Positions 52,051 through 60,883 of a DNA stretch of 64,000 nucleotides are shown one piece after another. Within the stretch, counting starts at the first letter, position 1. Every line of letters begins with the position of its first letter. The stretch lies in contig NZ_OESQ01000001.1 in assembly GCF_900240245.1 (NCBI RefSeq), forward strand, positions 349,436-413,435. The letters run 5' to 3'. The notes beneath the pieces are model-generated. The model made no database searches and was not told the origin of the DNA. It was given only the letters and a program-made list of their open reading frames with translations. Source of the DNA: Lachnoclostridium edouardi (lineage in GTDB: Bacteria; Bacillota; Clostridia; Lachnospirales; Lachnospiraceae). Position numbers and translations under genes: made by a program.

Positions 52051-52118
52051 AAAAAGCGCTGCAAAACAGCTTTCAGAAACTTCTTGTATCTGATACCCCT
52101 GTTTTACAGCGTTTTTAT
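52051..52118. terminator. Bidirectional terminator
   Basis: AAAAAGCGCTGCAAAACAG pairs with CTGTTTTACAGCGTTTTTA with one bulge and one wobble, between the convergent small ORF and zinc-ribbon gene. Confidence 0.8.
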
Positions 52119-52119
52119 T

Positions 52120-52533
52120 TTAAATTTTAGAACCGCATTTTGTACAGTAATTTACCTTTCCTGTGTACTTAGCTCCACAGTTAGGACAGAAACAGACCTC
52201 CTGCTCCTTTGGCTTATGACCTAACACCTGACTTTCCTGAAGCTCCAGCTGCTCAATAGCCTGAAGCTGCTCCTGAATCCGTTTTTCTCTGGCCTGGATT
52301 TTTCTATAAATTCCCTCCAGATCTTCTAATTCAGGCTGGTCCAGTTTCTGAATCCAATTCTGATATCCCTTTTCTCCGGCCTGCTGCTTTAACTCCTGAA
52401 TTTCTTTTTCTAAGGTGTGAATATAAGTTCTGATTTTTGTAATCTCTAAAAAAGAGGATGTTTTCATATTAATTTCCGTCACTTTTTTAGACAAATCCAT
52501 TTTCAGTTTCTGAAAAGTCTTGTTCTCTGCCAT
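52120..52533 (-). CDS. Coiled-coil protein with C-terminal zinc ribbon
   Basis: 137 residues. Residues about 5-105 are a charged coiled coil (MDLSKKVTEINMKTSSFLEITKIR, EKEIQELKQQ, EKRIQEQLQAIEQLELQES). The last 25 residues form a CPNCG...CTKCG zinc ribbon. Similar zinc-ribbon coiled-coil proteins are common in Clostridia without known function. It is a single gene between the terminator and the carbamate kinase start region. Confidence 0.75.
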   Translation of the reverse strand: MAENKTFQKLKMDLSKKVTEINMKTSSFLEITKIRTYIHTLEKEIQELKQQAGEKGYQNWIQKLDQPELEDLEGIYRKIQAREKRIQEQLQAIEQLELQESQVLGHKPKEQEVCFCPNCGAKYTGKVNYCTKCGSKI

Positions 52534-52589
52534 CTCGCTTCCTCCTGTGTGCTTTTATAGGCTTACTATACGTCACAGAACCTGAAAAG

Positions 52590-53537
52590 TCAATTCGTAA
52601 TCCAGGTTCCTGACTTTTTCTCCATAGCTTGCTCCATTTTGTCCAGGGAAGTAATAATAGCTTTTGCATCTCCTTCACTGTTTTTAATAAAGCTGCAGGC
52701 AGATTCTACCTTAGGGCCCATGCTGCCCTCTGGAAATTGTCCCTCTGCCATGTACTTTTCCACCTCATTTAAGGTCATAGTATCCAGCTGTTTTTCATCT
52801 GGCTTTCCGTAATTGACAGATACCTTTTCCACACCTGTAAGGAGCAGCAAATACTCAGCGCCGATTTGATGGGCCAGAAGGGCGGAGGCTCTGTCCTTGT
52901 CAATAACAGCCTCCACGCCTTTTAATTTGCCGTCTGCCTGGCGGATTACAGGGATTCCTCCTCCTCCCACGCAGATTACAATATATCCGGCGTCGCTTAA
53001 AGTGCGGATCACGTCGTTTTCTACAATTTCTAAAGGTTTGGGGGAGGGCACTACTCTTCTGTATCCTCTTCCGCTGTCCTCAACCATTATATATCCGTGC
53101 TCCTCCTCCAGCTGCCTGCTGTCCTCCTGAGAGAAAAACGGGCCAATAGGCTTTGTAGGCCGCTTAAAAGCAGGATCATCTTTATCCACCACTGTCTCTG
53201 TAATAACAGTAGCCACCTTTTTGTCTATTCCAAGCTCTGACAGTCTGTTTTGAATGGACTGTTCCAGAATATATCCAATACTTCCAGAAGTCTCCGCCCC
53301 GCATACATCTAAGGTATGTTCCGGCACAATAGGTTTTCCGGCTTCATTTTTAATTAAAAGATTCCCCACCTGGGGGCCGTTTCCATGGGTAAGCACCACA
53401 TGATACCCTTTCTGGATCAGATGAATAATGGAATCACAGACCATAGCCACATTGGCAAATTGCTCCTCAAGTGTTCCCTTTTGATTATTCTGGGTAATTG
53501 CATTACCGCCGATTGCAACAACTACTGTTTTTTCCAT
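52590..53537 (-). CDS. arcC: Carbamate kinase (AllK/ArcC type)
   Basis: 315 residues, amino-acid kinase family: VVAIGGNAI (5-13), VLTHGNGPQVGNLL, PEHTLDVCGAETSGSIGY, VICVGGGGIPVI, GVEAVIDKDRASALLA and TGVEKVSVNYGKPD. It transfers phosphate from carbamoyl phosphate to ADP, giving ATP and carbamate. Here it lies 16 bases after a permease and downstream of AllH and AllFG homologues, not beside arginine deiminase genes. So it most likely serves carbamoyl phosphate made by that transcarbamoylase, as AllK does in E. coli. Confidence 0.94.
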   Translation of the reverse strand: MEKTVVVAIGGNAITQNNQKGTLEEQFANVAMVCDSIIHLIQKGYHVVLTHGNGPQVGNLLIKNEAGKPIVPEHTLDVCGAETSGSIGYILEQSIQNRLSELGIDKKVATVITETVVDKDDPAFKRPTKPIGPFFSQEDSRQLEEEHGYIMVEDSGRGYRRVVPSPKPLEIVENDVIRTLSDAGYIVICVGGGGIPVIRQADGKLKGVEAVIDKDRASALLAHQIGAEYLLLLTGVEKVSVNYGKPDEKQLDTMTLNEVEKYMAEGQFPEGSMGPKVESACSFIKNSEGDAKAIITSLDKMEQAMEKKSGTWITN

Positions 53538-53553
53538 ATCAACATTTCCTCTC

Positions 53554-55170
53554 TTAAATAATTACAAGCCACAAAAACACGAATACTCCTACTCCGACAG
53601 CCATTGCCAATGAAATGGGAAGTACCTTTTTAAGCACTGCTCCCTCCTGGCCCTGAATGCCTCCTGTAGTAGTTCCCAGCACAATATTTCCCGGACACAT
53701 GGTAGCTCCAATGGCTCCTCCTGCCGTCTGAGCTCCTAAAATAGCCGCTACGTTTAGGCCTAACAGCTGGGCCGTCGTCTGCTGAAAGCCGCTGAATAAA
53801 ATATTGGACGCCATATTGCTGCTGGTCATAAAAGAGCCCAGCATTCCTACAATGGGGGACAGCACCGCATAGCCCTGGCCCAGCACGTTGGCAATTCCCT
53901 GGGCCATAACAGAGGTCTGGCCTGTGCCCCCCATAATTCTGGACATTACAATAAATCCTGTTACTGCAATGGCTGAGGGGACCGTTTTTTTGTTGGCCCT
54001 TTTTAAAGCAGCCTTTCCCCCTCCATTTTTAATCCAGCCGTGGCGGCTGAAATAAAAGTATCCAAATACTGCGGCCAAAAATAAGAACAGTCCGGCGTGG
54101 GTGAAAGGCGCCTGGGGAGAAAAGCTTTCTACCGCCTGGTTCACAAACCCATAGCCTGTTTCAGTTTCCGGGAATGAAAGGCCTACCTGCCAAATACTTA
54201 AAACCTTTTTTACAGGTCCTACTAAAAGTACAAATAAGGTAATGCCTGTCATCACATAATAAGGGGAAAACGCCTGGTGAAGAGACATATCGGCAGGACT
54301 ATCATCCTCCTGGATTCCTCCCTCCCTGCTTCTGTCCATTACCTGACTGTCCTGAATTTTCCAGGGCTGAGAGTACATTTTCATTTTGCTTAATAAAAGT
54401 ACTGCCACAAGAGAAAGACAGCACGGCAGGAAACATGCCAGGGTGGAATTAATAAAGCTCATCACCACCTGGCCGCCTCCCTGGATTACAGAAATAACGG
54501 CCACTGCCAAAAATCCTTTTTTCAAAGCTTCCCACTTGCCGTAATACCAGCAAATTGCAATTCCTGTAATAAAGTTCCAAACCCAAATCAGCACTGTGGC
54601 CCACAAGGCTGTCTGGATTAAAGTTGTCTGGTCTGACCCGATTCCTGTCTGCAGCACCAGGGCGTCCCACGCCACTGCTAAGGTCCCGTATGTGTTGCCC
54701 CAGGCATGGCCCAAAAGGCAAAGCACAATGGCCCAAAGAGGATTTACCCCAATGCCGATTAAAAGAGGCGTTCCCACAGCTACAGGCACCCCAAAGCCTG
54801 TAATTCCCTGAAGGAAGCTGACAAATACTCTGGCAAGTATTAAAATCTGCAAAAGCTCATTGGGAGTCATTTTCTGCATTCCTTTTCTAAACACCTGAAA
54901 TGCGTTGGCTTCATTTACCATTTCATATAGAAGAATGGCCGTCCACACTACTACCAGCACCACCATGGCGCTCCACATTCCCTTTACCGCCTCATAAGCC
55001 AACAGCACGGGACCGGCCTTGTAAACAGTAATGGAGGTAATCACTGAAATAAGCAGCCCTACAGGCGCCGCCTTTAAGGCCGGCACCTGGAATTTCACCA
55101 TCATCACCAGCAGGGCCCCAATTGGCAGCACAGCGATCAGCCAAGTAAATATTGTTACAGGTACGTTCAT
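53554..55170 (-). CDS. LctP-family (lactate permease-like) transporter
   Basis: 538 residues with about 13 membrane helices. The LctP pattern is visible: FLQGITGFGVPVAVGTPLLIGIG (about 118-140), LGHAWGNTYGTLAVAWDAL, and near the end GMLGSFMTSSNMASNILFSGFQQ and GAIGATMCPGNIVLGTTTGG. Known members import L-lactate or glycolate with H+. In this cluster, between AllH and carbamate kinase, the substrate is more likely a ureide breakdown acid such as oxalurate, oxamate or a related carboxylate. That is inference from context. Confidence 0.85.
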   Translation of the reverse strand: MNVPVTIFTWLIAVLPIGALLVMMVKFQVPALKAAPVGLLISVITSITVYKAGPVLLAYEAVKGMWSAMVVLVVVWTAILLYEMVNEANAFQVFRKGMQKMTPNELLQILILARVFVSFLQGITGFGVPVAVGTPLLIGIGVNPLWAIVLCLLGHAWGNTYGTLAVAWDALVLQTGIGSDQTTLIQTALWATVLIWVWNFITGIAICWYYGKWEALKKGFLAVAVISVIQGGGQVVMSFINSTLACFLPCCLSLVAVLLLSKMKMYSQPWKIQDSQVMDRSREGGIQEDDSPADMSLHQAFSPYYVMTGITLFVLLVGPVKKVLSIWQVGLSFPETETGYGFVNQAVESFSPQAPFTHAGLFLFLAAVFGYFYFSRHGWIKNGGGKAALKRANKKTVPSAIAVTGFIVMSRIMGGTGQTSVMAQGIANVLGQGYAVLSPIVGMLGSFMTSSNMASNILFSGFQQTTAQLLGLNVAAILGAQTAGGAIGATMCPGNIVLGTTTGGIQGQEGAVLKKVLPISLAMAVGVGVFVFLWLVII

Positions 55171-55189
55171 ATTGTTATCCTTCCTTTTT

Positions 55190-56044
55190 TCACATCTTCC
55201 CCATTTTCTTCAGTCCTATTAACAGCCCCAGCAATGTATCCCAGCCTGAGGTATGGCCCAGGCTTTTTATACTTTCTATATAAGGTTTTGCTGCTTCTTT
55301 ATGAACCAGACACTCTAAAAGCTTTTTAAAGTCCCAATTTACATACCCCCAAAATAAAGCCTTGTAATAATTCAGACTTACCTCCGTGGTATTTCCAGAC
55401 ACATGGCTGATTAAAATTTCCTCCACCTGGCGGTGAAGGCCTGCTGCCTTTAACAGTCCTGTATAGCCTAATAAAATGTCGTCCCCTGAAGGAGTCAGCC
55501 CCATTCCTCTTCCCACTAAGTAAAGGACTGCCTGCTTTAGTTCTGTTCTATTCCCCTTTATTAGGCCTTCACAGCAGGTTTTAAATTTTTCTGATTCTGT
55601 GTCTAAGCCTGCATGTGATTTTAGATCCATACATTCCAGAAGCATTTGCACATCCTCATATAAATTTTTCTCTTTTACATTTATAATGGGAATCTGCAAA
55701 TCCTTTTGTATAAAATCATCCAGCTTTAAGCAAAACTGCTGGTTTTTTCCGTAAATCCACAGGCCGTCTTTTTTTAAAAAAGCCTGGTGATTTTCACAGC
55801 AGGAATCTAAAATCTTTCTCAGCTCCCCCTCTTCCACTCCTATCCCAAAGCAGCAAAGAGGCTTTTTCAGGCTGCCAACGTGAATCATCCCACTGGGAAA
55901 TACTAAATTGAAGCTAGATTTATATATCCCCTGAATAGAACCAGAGGCAAAAATTTTTCCTTGTCCTCTTTCCCAGGCGCCAATCTGCCCTTTAAAAGAG
56001 GCGGGGAGCATATTACTAAGCTCCCCATTCTCTATCACCCTCAT
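55190..56044 (-). CDS. allH: AllH-like subunit (DUF2877) of an oxamate/oxalurate carbamoyltransferase
   Basis: 284 residues with the DUF2877 hallmark GMGLTPSGDDILLGYTGLL (about 180-198) and HVSGNTTEVSLNYYK. In E. coli, AllF, AllG and AllH together convert oxalurate and phosphate to oxamate and carbamoyl phosphate. It lies seven bases after the AllF-AllG fusion and before the permease and carbamate kinase, so the whole set fits that pathway. The symbol is by family and context; substrate untested. Confidence 0.8.
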   Translation of the reverse strand: MRVIENGELSNMLPASFKGQIGAWERGQGKIFASGSIQGIYKSSFNLVFPSGMIHVGSLKKPLCCFGIGVEEGELRKILDSCCENHQAFLKKDGLWIYGKNQQFCLKLDDFIQKDLQIPIINVKEKNLYEDVQMLLECMDLKSHAGLDTESEKFKTCCEGLIKGNRTELKQAVLYLVGRGMGLTPSGDDILLGYTGLLKAAGLHRQVEEILISHVSGNTTEVSLNYYKALFWGYVNWDFKKLLECLVHKEAAKPYIESIKSLGHTSGWDTLLGLLIGLKKMGKM

Positions 56045-56051
56045 ACAATAA

Positions 56052-59048
56052 TTAAATAATTCCTAAATGCTCTGCATAAGCAATTAACGCTTTTTCAAAG
56101 CAGCCGTAAGGCGCTCTTACTGTACCTGCGCCTACCTGGCCCACTCCGGCCTCCTTGTGAGCGATTCCCGTGTTGATTAAAGGAGTAATTCCTGTTGCCA
56201 CAACCTTTCTGATATCAATGCCTAAAGGCGTGCCTTTAAAATCCCACGTTGGAATTGTAAAGTTTGGATTGTGGGTAATGCAGATTTCCTCCATCTCATT
56301 AGAAACCTTTAATGCGTCCTCAAATCCGCCTGCTCCTACAAATCTGGTAACTCCGGGAGCTGCAACCATAGCCATTCCGCCTACGCCTACGGTTTCCGTA
56401 ATGGCGCTGTCTCCAATGTCAGGATTTGCATCCTTTTCTGAAAAGCCTGTAAAGTACAAGCCGTTAGGCGTATTGACAGGGGCGGTAAACCACTGATCTC
56501 CCAGGCCGCTTATGCGGATGCCGAAGTTTCTTCCGTTTCTGGTCATTGCAGTTACAATACAGCCTTTTTCAAACTTTCTTGCACAGTCTGCCATAGATTT
56601 TCCTGTAGCCATCATAACGTTCAGGAAAAATTGGTCTGTTTTAGCCAGGAAGTTAATAACCTCTTCCTTTTCTTTTCCGTCCCAGTCCATAGACACAATT
56701 AAAGGCGCTACTTCTTTCAGGAAAATCAGGGAAGCTGCAATATTTCTCTGATGGAATTCATCTCCCATTGTAATTGCCTTTGCAATAATTACGTTTAAGT
56801 TAATTCCGCCTTCTACCTGTTTTAAAGCGGCCGCTAAAACTGGTCCCAGTACGTCCTTCATCCAGGTAAGCCTGTCTACTACTTCTTTAGAATAAGCGCC
56901 GAAACGAAGTACTTTTCCAATGCCCTCGTTCATAATACAGTAGGCTCTGGTGCCGTCCAGCTTATTTTCCACCACCATTACCGGCATGTTGCAGGAGGTG
57001 ATGCCTCCCATTGGACCTACCGCGTGTACGTGGTGGCAGGGGATAAACTGGATTTCTCCTGCTTCCAGCATTCTTTTGGCCTGGTCCTCATTTTCTGCCC
57101 ATCCTTCAAAAAGCACTGCTCCAATACAGGAGCCCTGCATCGGCCCTGTCATTTCCGGATATGTGATGGAAGGCGGACCTGCGTGAAGGAGAACTTTCCC
57201 GTTCAGCTGAGGAATTACAGTGTAAGCCGGCACTACGTCTACCAGGAAAGGCTGAGCGTCCTTTAATCTTTCCGCAACCTGATTGTTGTACTGGTCAATT
57301 TCCTCCATATGGTTCATGGCATTTAAAATGCGGATCAGTTTTTTATCTCCGCCTGCAGCCGGCTTCCAGGAATACTGGCAGGATTTTCCCTCATATTTTA
57401 CTATAGATTCATTAAAGCTTTCTACGCCTACGTTTATGATTCTGGGCTTTGTATTTAACAGCTCCATAATCTGCCGGCTTACCTGAGGCACAGGGAATTT
57501 AGGTCCGTTGTAGGCCTCTATTTCCTTATCTGCCTCTGTACAGTCCAGTCCTTTTAACTTCAGAGCCAGACGCACTGCCTGAGCGTTGCTTAAAGCTACA
57601 AAAGCCCCGCTTTCTTTTAACACAGCAGCAGACTGGTGATAATCCTGAGGATCTGCCTCTGTACCACATACAGTGGCTACAAAATACAGCTCTCTGTTTT
57701 CTGACTTGGCAAGCTCCATAGACTCCTTAATAACAGGAGCCAGCTCTCTTGCCATATCGGGATGGCAGCCGTATCCTAAAACACAGTCCAGCAAAATCAC
57801 TCCTGTATTTTTATCTGCAGCATACTGACGGATTTTCTGGATTCTCACTTCCGGGTCAATCATAGGATGAGGCTTGCCCTGAGTGTAAATATCATCACCT
57901 AAGTCAATGACCTCATAGCCCTGAGCCTTTAAAATATATCCTTCTTCCTTAATCAGGCCTCCCAGATTTAAAGCCTCGGAGATCATCATGCCTGCCTCTG
58001 CAGCCAATGTGCCGCCAGAATAAAGTCCTTTTACTGTTTTTTCGGCGTCCAGGGTGTGATCTAAAGGATTTTCTACAGCCTTGCAGTAATTTTTCTTTAC
58101 TTCCAGCCCTTTTGCCAGATCTACAGCCATCTCAGCCGCCTCTTCTAGGGTGTGGGCCAAATACACGTTGCCCTGATGGCATTCTGGCTTTTCCCCCAGG
58201 AATATAGCCACCACAGGCTTACTTACATTCTGCAGCAGTTCTACTACCCGATCTCTTACTTCCTTTGCAGGAGGCTTGGAAATTACTACAATTACATCTG
58301 TAGGATCATGGCGGTCTAAGGCTGCTACTGCGTCCTTTACTGTAATTGCTCCCACTTTTTCATTTAAATCTCTTCCCCCTGTCCCGATAGCGTGAATTAC
58401 GCCTCCGCCCAGACGGTCTATAATAGTGGTTACTTCCTGAATTCCAGTTCCTGAAGCGCCTACAATTCCAATATTTCCCGGTCTCACCACATTTGTAAAG
58501 GCAACGGGAATGCTGGAAATAATTCCTGTTCCGCAGTCAGGTCCCATAAATAAAAGTCCTTTTTCATGGGCTTTCTTTTTCAGGCGGATCTCGTCCTCCA
58601 GAGATACGTTATCTGTAAAGGAAAATACGTGAAGTCCTCTGTCTAAAGCTGCCTCCAGCTCAGGAGCCGCATACTCTCCTGGAATGGAAAATAAGGCTAC
58701 GTTAGCATCTGGAAGAAGGTTCATAGCCTCGTCCCAATTTTTTGCGCTTTTTACTCCTCCCTGCTCTTTTTTTACAGAAAGATCGTTTAAAAAGACTTTT
58801 GTCTCCTCCAGCACTGTATCTACAATCTTTTCCTGGTCAGCCTCCACCACAATTACCATGTCGCTGGGAGCAGCTTTTTCTGCTTCCTCTGTAAGCAGAC
58901 CAGAATTTCTGAAAATATCCTTGTTGGCGTCTGTGCCCATCATAATAGAGCTGCGGGTTACTCCCTCCAGCTGATTGATGCGGTTTGTCAGCAGCATCAG
59001 ATTAATGGAATCCTGATAAGAATTTTTCTTAATGACGGTAAAAATCAT
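56052..59048 (-). CDS. AllF-AllG (FdrA-YlbE) fusion, carbamoyltransferase subunits
   Basis: 998 residues from ATG 59048 (GGAGG eight bases upstream); the open frame reaches 59225, but that part lies in the promoter region. Residues 1 to about 520 match FdrA/AllF, with a succinyl-CoA-synthetase-like nucleotide fold (NIGIVGASGTGIQEVTTIID, IGTGGRDLNEK, LYSGGTLAAEAGMM). Residues about 525-998 match YlbE/AllG (DUF1116): LLHAGPPSITYPEMTGPMQG, VHAVGPMGGITSCNMPV, MNEGIGKVLRFGAYS, HQRNIAASL. E. coli makes these as two proteins of about 555 and 419 residues; here they are one chain. With AllH it should form the carbamoyltransferase. First gene of the catabolic operon. Confidence 0.85.
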   Translation of the reverse strand: MIFTVIKKNSYQDSINLMLLTNRINQLEGVTRSSIMMGTDANKDIFRNSGLLTEEAEKAAPSDMVIVVEADQEKIVDTVLEETKVFLNDLSVKKEQGGVKSAKNWDEAMNLLPDANVALFSIPGEYAAPELEAALDRGLHVFSFTDNVSLEDEIRLKKKAHEKGLLFMGPDCGTGIISSIPVAFTNVVRPGNIGIVGASGTGIQEVTTIIDRLGGGVIHAIGTGGRDLNEKVGAITVKDAVAALDRHDPTDVIVVISKPPAKEVRDRVVELLQNVSKPVVAIFLGEKPECHQGNVYLAHTLEEAAEMAVDLAKGLEVKKNYCKAVENPLDHTLDAEKTVKGLYSGGTLAAEAGMMISEALNLGGLIKEEGYILKAQGYEVIDLGDDIYTQGKPHPMIDPEVRIQKIRQYAADKNTGVILLDCVLGYGCHPDMARELAPVIKESMELAKSENRELYFVATVCGTEADPQDYHQSAAVLKESGAFVALSNAQAVRLALKLKGLDCTEADKEIEAYNGPKFPVPQVSRQIMELLNTKPRIINVGVESFNESIVKYEGKSCQYSWKPAAGGDKKLIRILNAMNHMEEIDQYNNQVAERLKDAQPFLVDVVPAYTVIPQLNGKVLLHAGPPSITYPEMTGPMQGSCIGAVLFEGWAENEDQAKRMLEAGEIQFIPCHHVHAVGPMGGITSCNMPVMVVENKLDGTRAYCIMNEGIGKVLRFGAYSKEVVDRLTWMKDVLGPVLAAALKQVEGGINLNVIIAKAITMGDEFHQRNIAASLIFLKEVAPLIVSMDWDGKEKEEVINFLAKTDQFFLNVMMATGKSMADCARKFEKGCIVTAMTRNGRNFGIRISGLGDQWFTAPVNTPNGLYFTGFSEKDANPDIGDSAITETVGVGGMAMVAAPGVTRFVGAGGFEDALKVSNEMEEICITHNPNFTIPTWDFKGTPLGIDIRKVVATGITPLINTGIAHKEAGVGQVGAGTVRAPYGCFEKALIAYAEHLGII

Positions 59049-59079
59049 TACCATTCCCTCCTTACGTTTCTTAAATAGT

Positions 59080-59085
59080 ATTATA
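59080..59085 (-). promoter_or_regulatory. -10 box of the allFG operon, weak -35
   Basis: Minus strand TATAAT, about 30 bases before the ATG at 59048. No good -35 lies 16-18 bases upstream (ATGAAA at best). That suits a promoter needing an activator such as the divergent PucR protein. Confidence 0.45.
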
Positions 59086-59173
59086 ACTGCCCAGGCAATT
59101 TTTTTCATCTGCAGTCTCGTATAATTATTTGTTGTTTTTTTATCCATGACAGATAAATTTTCACGGTTATTTC

Positions 59174-59202
59174 TTGACGTTATCGGATAATAACGATAAT
59201 AT
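59174..59202 (+). promoter_or_regulatory. pucR promoter containing a palindrome
   Basis: TTGACG (59174-59179), 17 bp, TAATAT (59197-59202). The spacer is almost filled by the inverted repeat TTATCG-gataataa-CGATAA (59180-59199). A dimer bound there would block this promoter, so autorepression by PucR is likely; the site may also serve the divergent operon. Confidence 0.55.
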
Positions 59203-59245
59203 AGATGTAATAACTTTGCGGCCAATGCTGCTGAAAGGAGCGCTT

Positions 59246-60883
59246 ATGAATCTTAGCCAGGCCAGAAATCTTCCCTCTTTAAGCAGGTCCAGACTGCTTA
59301 CAGGCCAATCAGAGTGCAGTCAGGACATTACAGGCGTTATGGTTTTGGAGGCTTTAGACGTGGAAAAATGGAGCCATCCCGGAGAATTTATACTGACCAG
59401 CTATTTTGCTTTAAAGGATCTTCAGGAGCATCAGCTGGAGGACTTTGTGCAGAAGCTAAAATCCTGCGGCATCAGCGCTTTGGCAATTAAACTGGAGCGG
59501 TTAGTGCCTTCTATTCCCCTGTATTTAATCGACTGCTGCAAAAAGCATAAGCTGCCTCTTTTAGAGCTGCCCAGGGACGCCAGATATGAGGCTATTATTC
59601 TGGATATTTTAGGTCCTATTATTAATGATAATATAGCCATTTTAAACCAGCACTATTCTGTACACAAAAAGCTGGTAAAATTCGCCATGAAGGAACCTGC
59701 TATGGAGCAGATTATGGAGGAGCTGAAAAATCAGTTAGGCTGCCACATTTCTCTGATTAACAGAACCGCCAATAAAATTATCAGCACCTCTTCTGTTTCA
59801 CCTGCCTTTCAGATTATTGGGAAATGGCCTTTGGAGCCTGATAAATATATGAATTTCCAGTACTTTCACAATCGTATTCTGCTGAGCACCGGCCCTAATC
59901 TGGCAGATTCTGAGCTTTCCTCCTGCAGCTGGTGCGGAGTATCTGTGCCCAATATTACTAATCAGGATATTCAGCTGCTTCTTCACACCCAGGCTGACAG
60001 CCTTAGGCAGGAAGATTATATGACTGTGGAAAACTTTGTATTCTTTATTCAGATGGAGCTTTTAAAACAGCACTCTTTAGACAGAAACTCCTTTTTCCAG
60101 ACAAACGCCATGGTCAACGATCTCCTTCAGGAGGATTTATATACAGACAGGCAGGCGGCTCAGGCCTTAGATACTCTGCGGCTGAACAAAGGGGCGTGGT
60201 ATCAGGTAATTTCTTTAAAACTGATCTCCAAAGCCTCCTCTCCCTGGCTTTCCAGTCAGCCTCATCAGATTTTTCATGCATTTACCGATTTGTGCAGACA
60301 AAAATGGTTTCATTTAGCTTCTGAGGAAAAAGAGGATACGATTACTGTTATTTTAAATTTTGAAAAGGAGGCTTTCGCCCTTACCTCTTTTAAAATAAAG
60401 CAGATGATAAGTCAGCTGCATCAGGAGTTTCCCGCCGTACCTTTTCAAATCAGAGGTGCTGTCAGCTGTCCGGGGCCTTCTAAAGGCCTTCCGTTCCTGG
60501 GAAAACAAATTCTGGATGTACACAGAATTCTTCGCCTGTTCCAGGAGCCTGACCAGGTCATGTCCTATGATGAGCTGGGAATCTACAAGCTATTTCTTTC
60601 AGGGGACAATATGTCCCGGCTGAAAGAATTTGTGCCGGAAAATTACTTTATATTCCGCCAAAATCACCCTGACTTATTCCTGACTCTTGCCACTTACTTA
60701 GACACCGGACAAAATCTGGCGGAAACAGCCAGGCGCCTGTTCCTTCACACCAAAACCATACACTACAGGGTGCGGAAAATTCAGTCTCTTTTGGACTTTG
60801 ATTTTTCCAATCCAGAGCAGGTGCTTTTGGCGCAGCTGGCAATCCGTCTTTTAAAACTAATTCATCAGGAGGATTTACAATGA
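59246..60883 (+). CDS. PucR-family transcriptional regulator
   Basis: 545 residues from ATG 59246 (GGAG five bases upstream); the longer frame from 59174 includes the promoter. N-terminal PucR-type sensory domain (about 1-115: GVMVLEALDVEKWSHPGEFILTSYFAL, LPLLELPRDARYEAIILDILGPI), a middle GGDEF-like/CdaR region, and C-terminal HTH_30 (LATYLDTGQNLAETARRLFLHTKTIHYRVRKI, about 490-522). PucR proteins regulate purine and ureide catabolism. Divergent from the allFG operon, so it is its probable regulator. The next gene overlaps its stop by four bases. Confidence 0.88.
   Translation: MNLSQARNLPSLSRSRLLTGQSECSQDITGVMVLEALDVEKWSHPGEFILTSYFALKDLQEHQLEDFVQKLKSCGISALAIKLERLVPSIPLYLIDCCKKHKLPLLELPRDARYEAIILDILGPIINDNIAILNQHYSVHKKLVKFAMKEPAMEQIMEELKNQLGCHISLINRTANKIISTSSVSPAFQIIGKWPLEPDKYMNFQYFHNRILLSTGPNLADSELSSCSWCGVSVPNITNQDIQLLLHTQADSLRQEDYMTVENFVFFIQMELLKQHSLDRNSFFQTNAMVNDLLQEDLYTDRQAAQALDTLRLNKGAWYQVISLKLISKASSPWLSSQPHQIFHAFTDLCRQKWFHLASEEKEDTITVILNFEKEAFALTSFKIKQMISQLHQEFPAVPFQIRGAVSCPGPSKGLPFLGKQILDVHRILRLFQEPDQVMSYDELGIYKLFLSGDNMSRLKEFVPENYFIFRQNHPDLFLTLATYLDTGQNLAETARRLFLHTKTIHYRVRKIQSLLDFDFSNPEQVLLAQLAIRLLKLIHQEDLQ

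Noticed and set aside
52590..53537. Arginine deiminase pathway carbamate kinase
   Set aside because: No arcA or arcB genes are nearby; the gene is packed with AllFGH homologues instead.
59049..59225. N-terminal extension of the AllF-AllG fusion up to 59225
   Set aside because: The extension covers the -10 box and intergenic palindrome region; the ATG at 59048 has an ideal GGAGG and matches the FdrA start.
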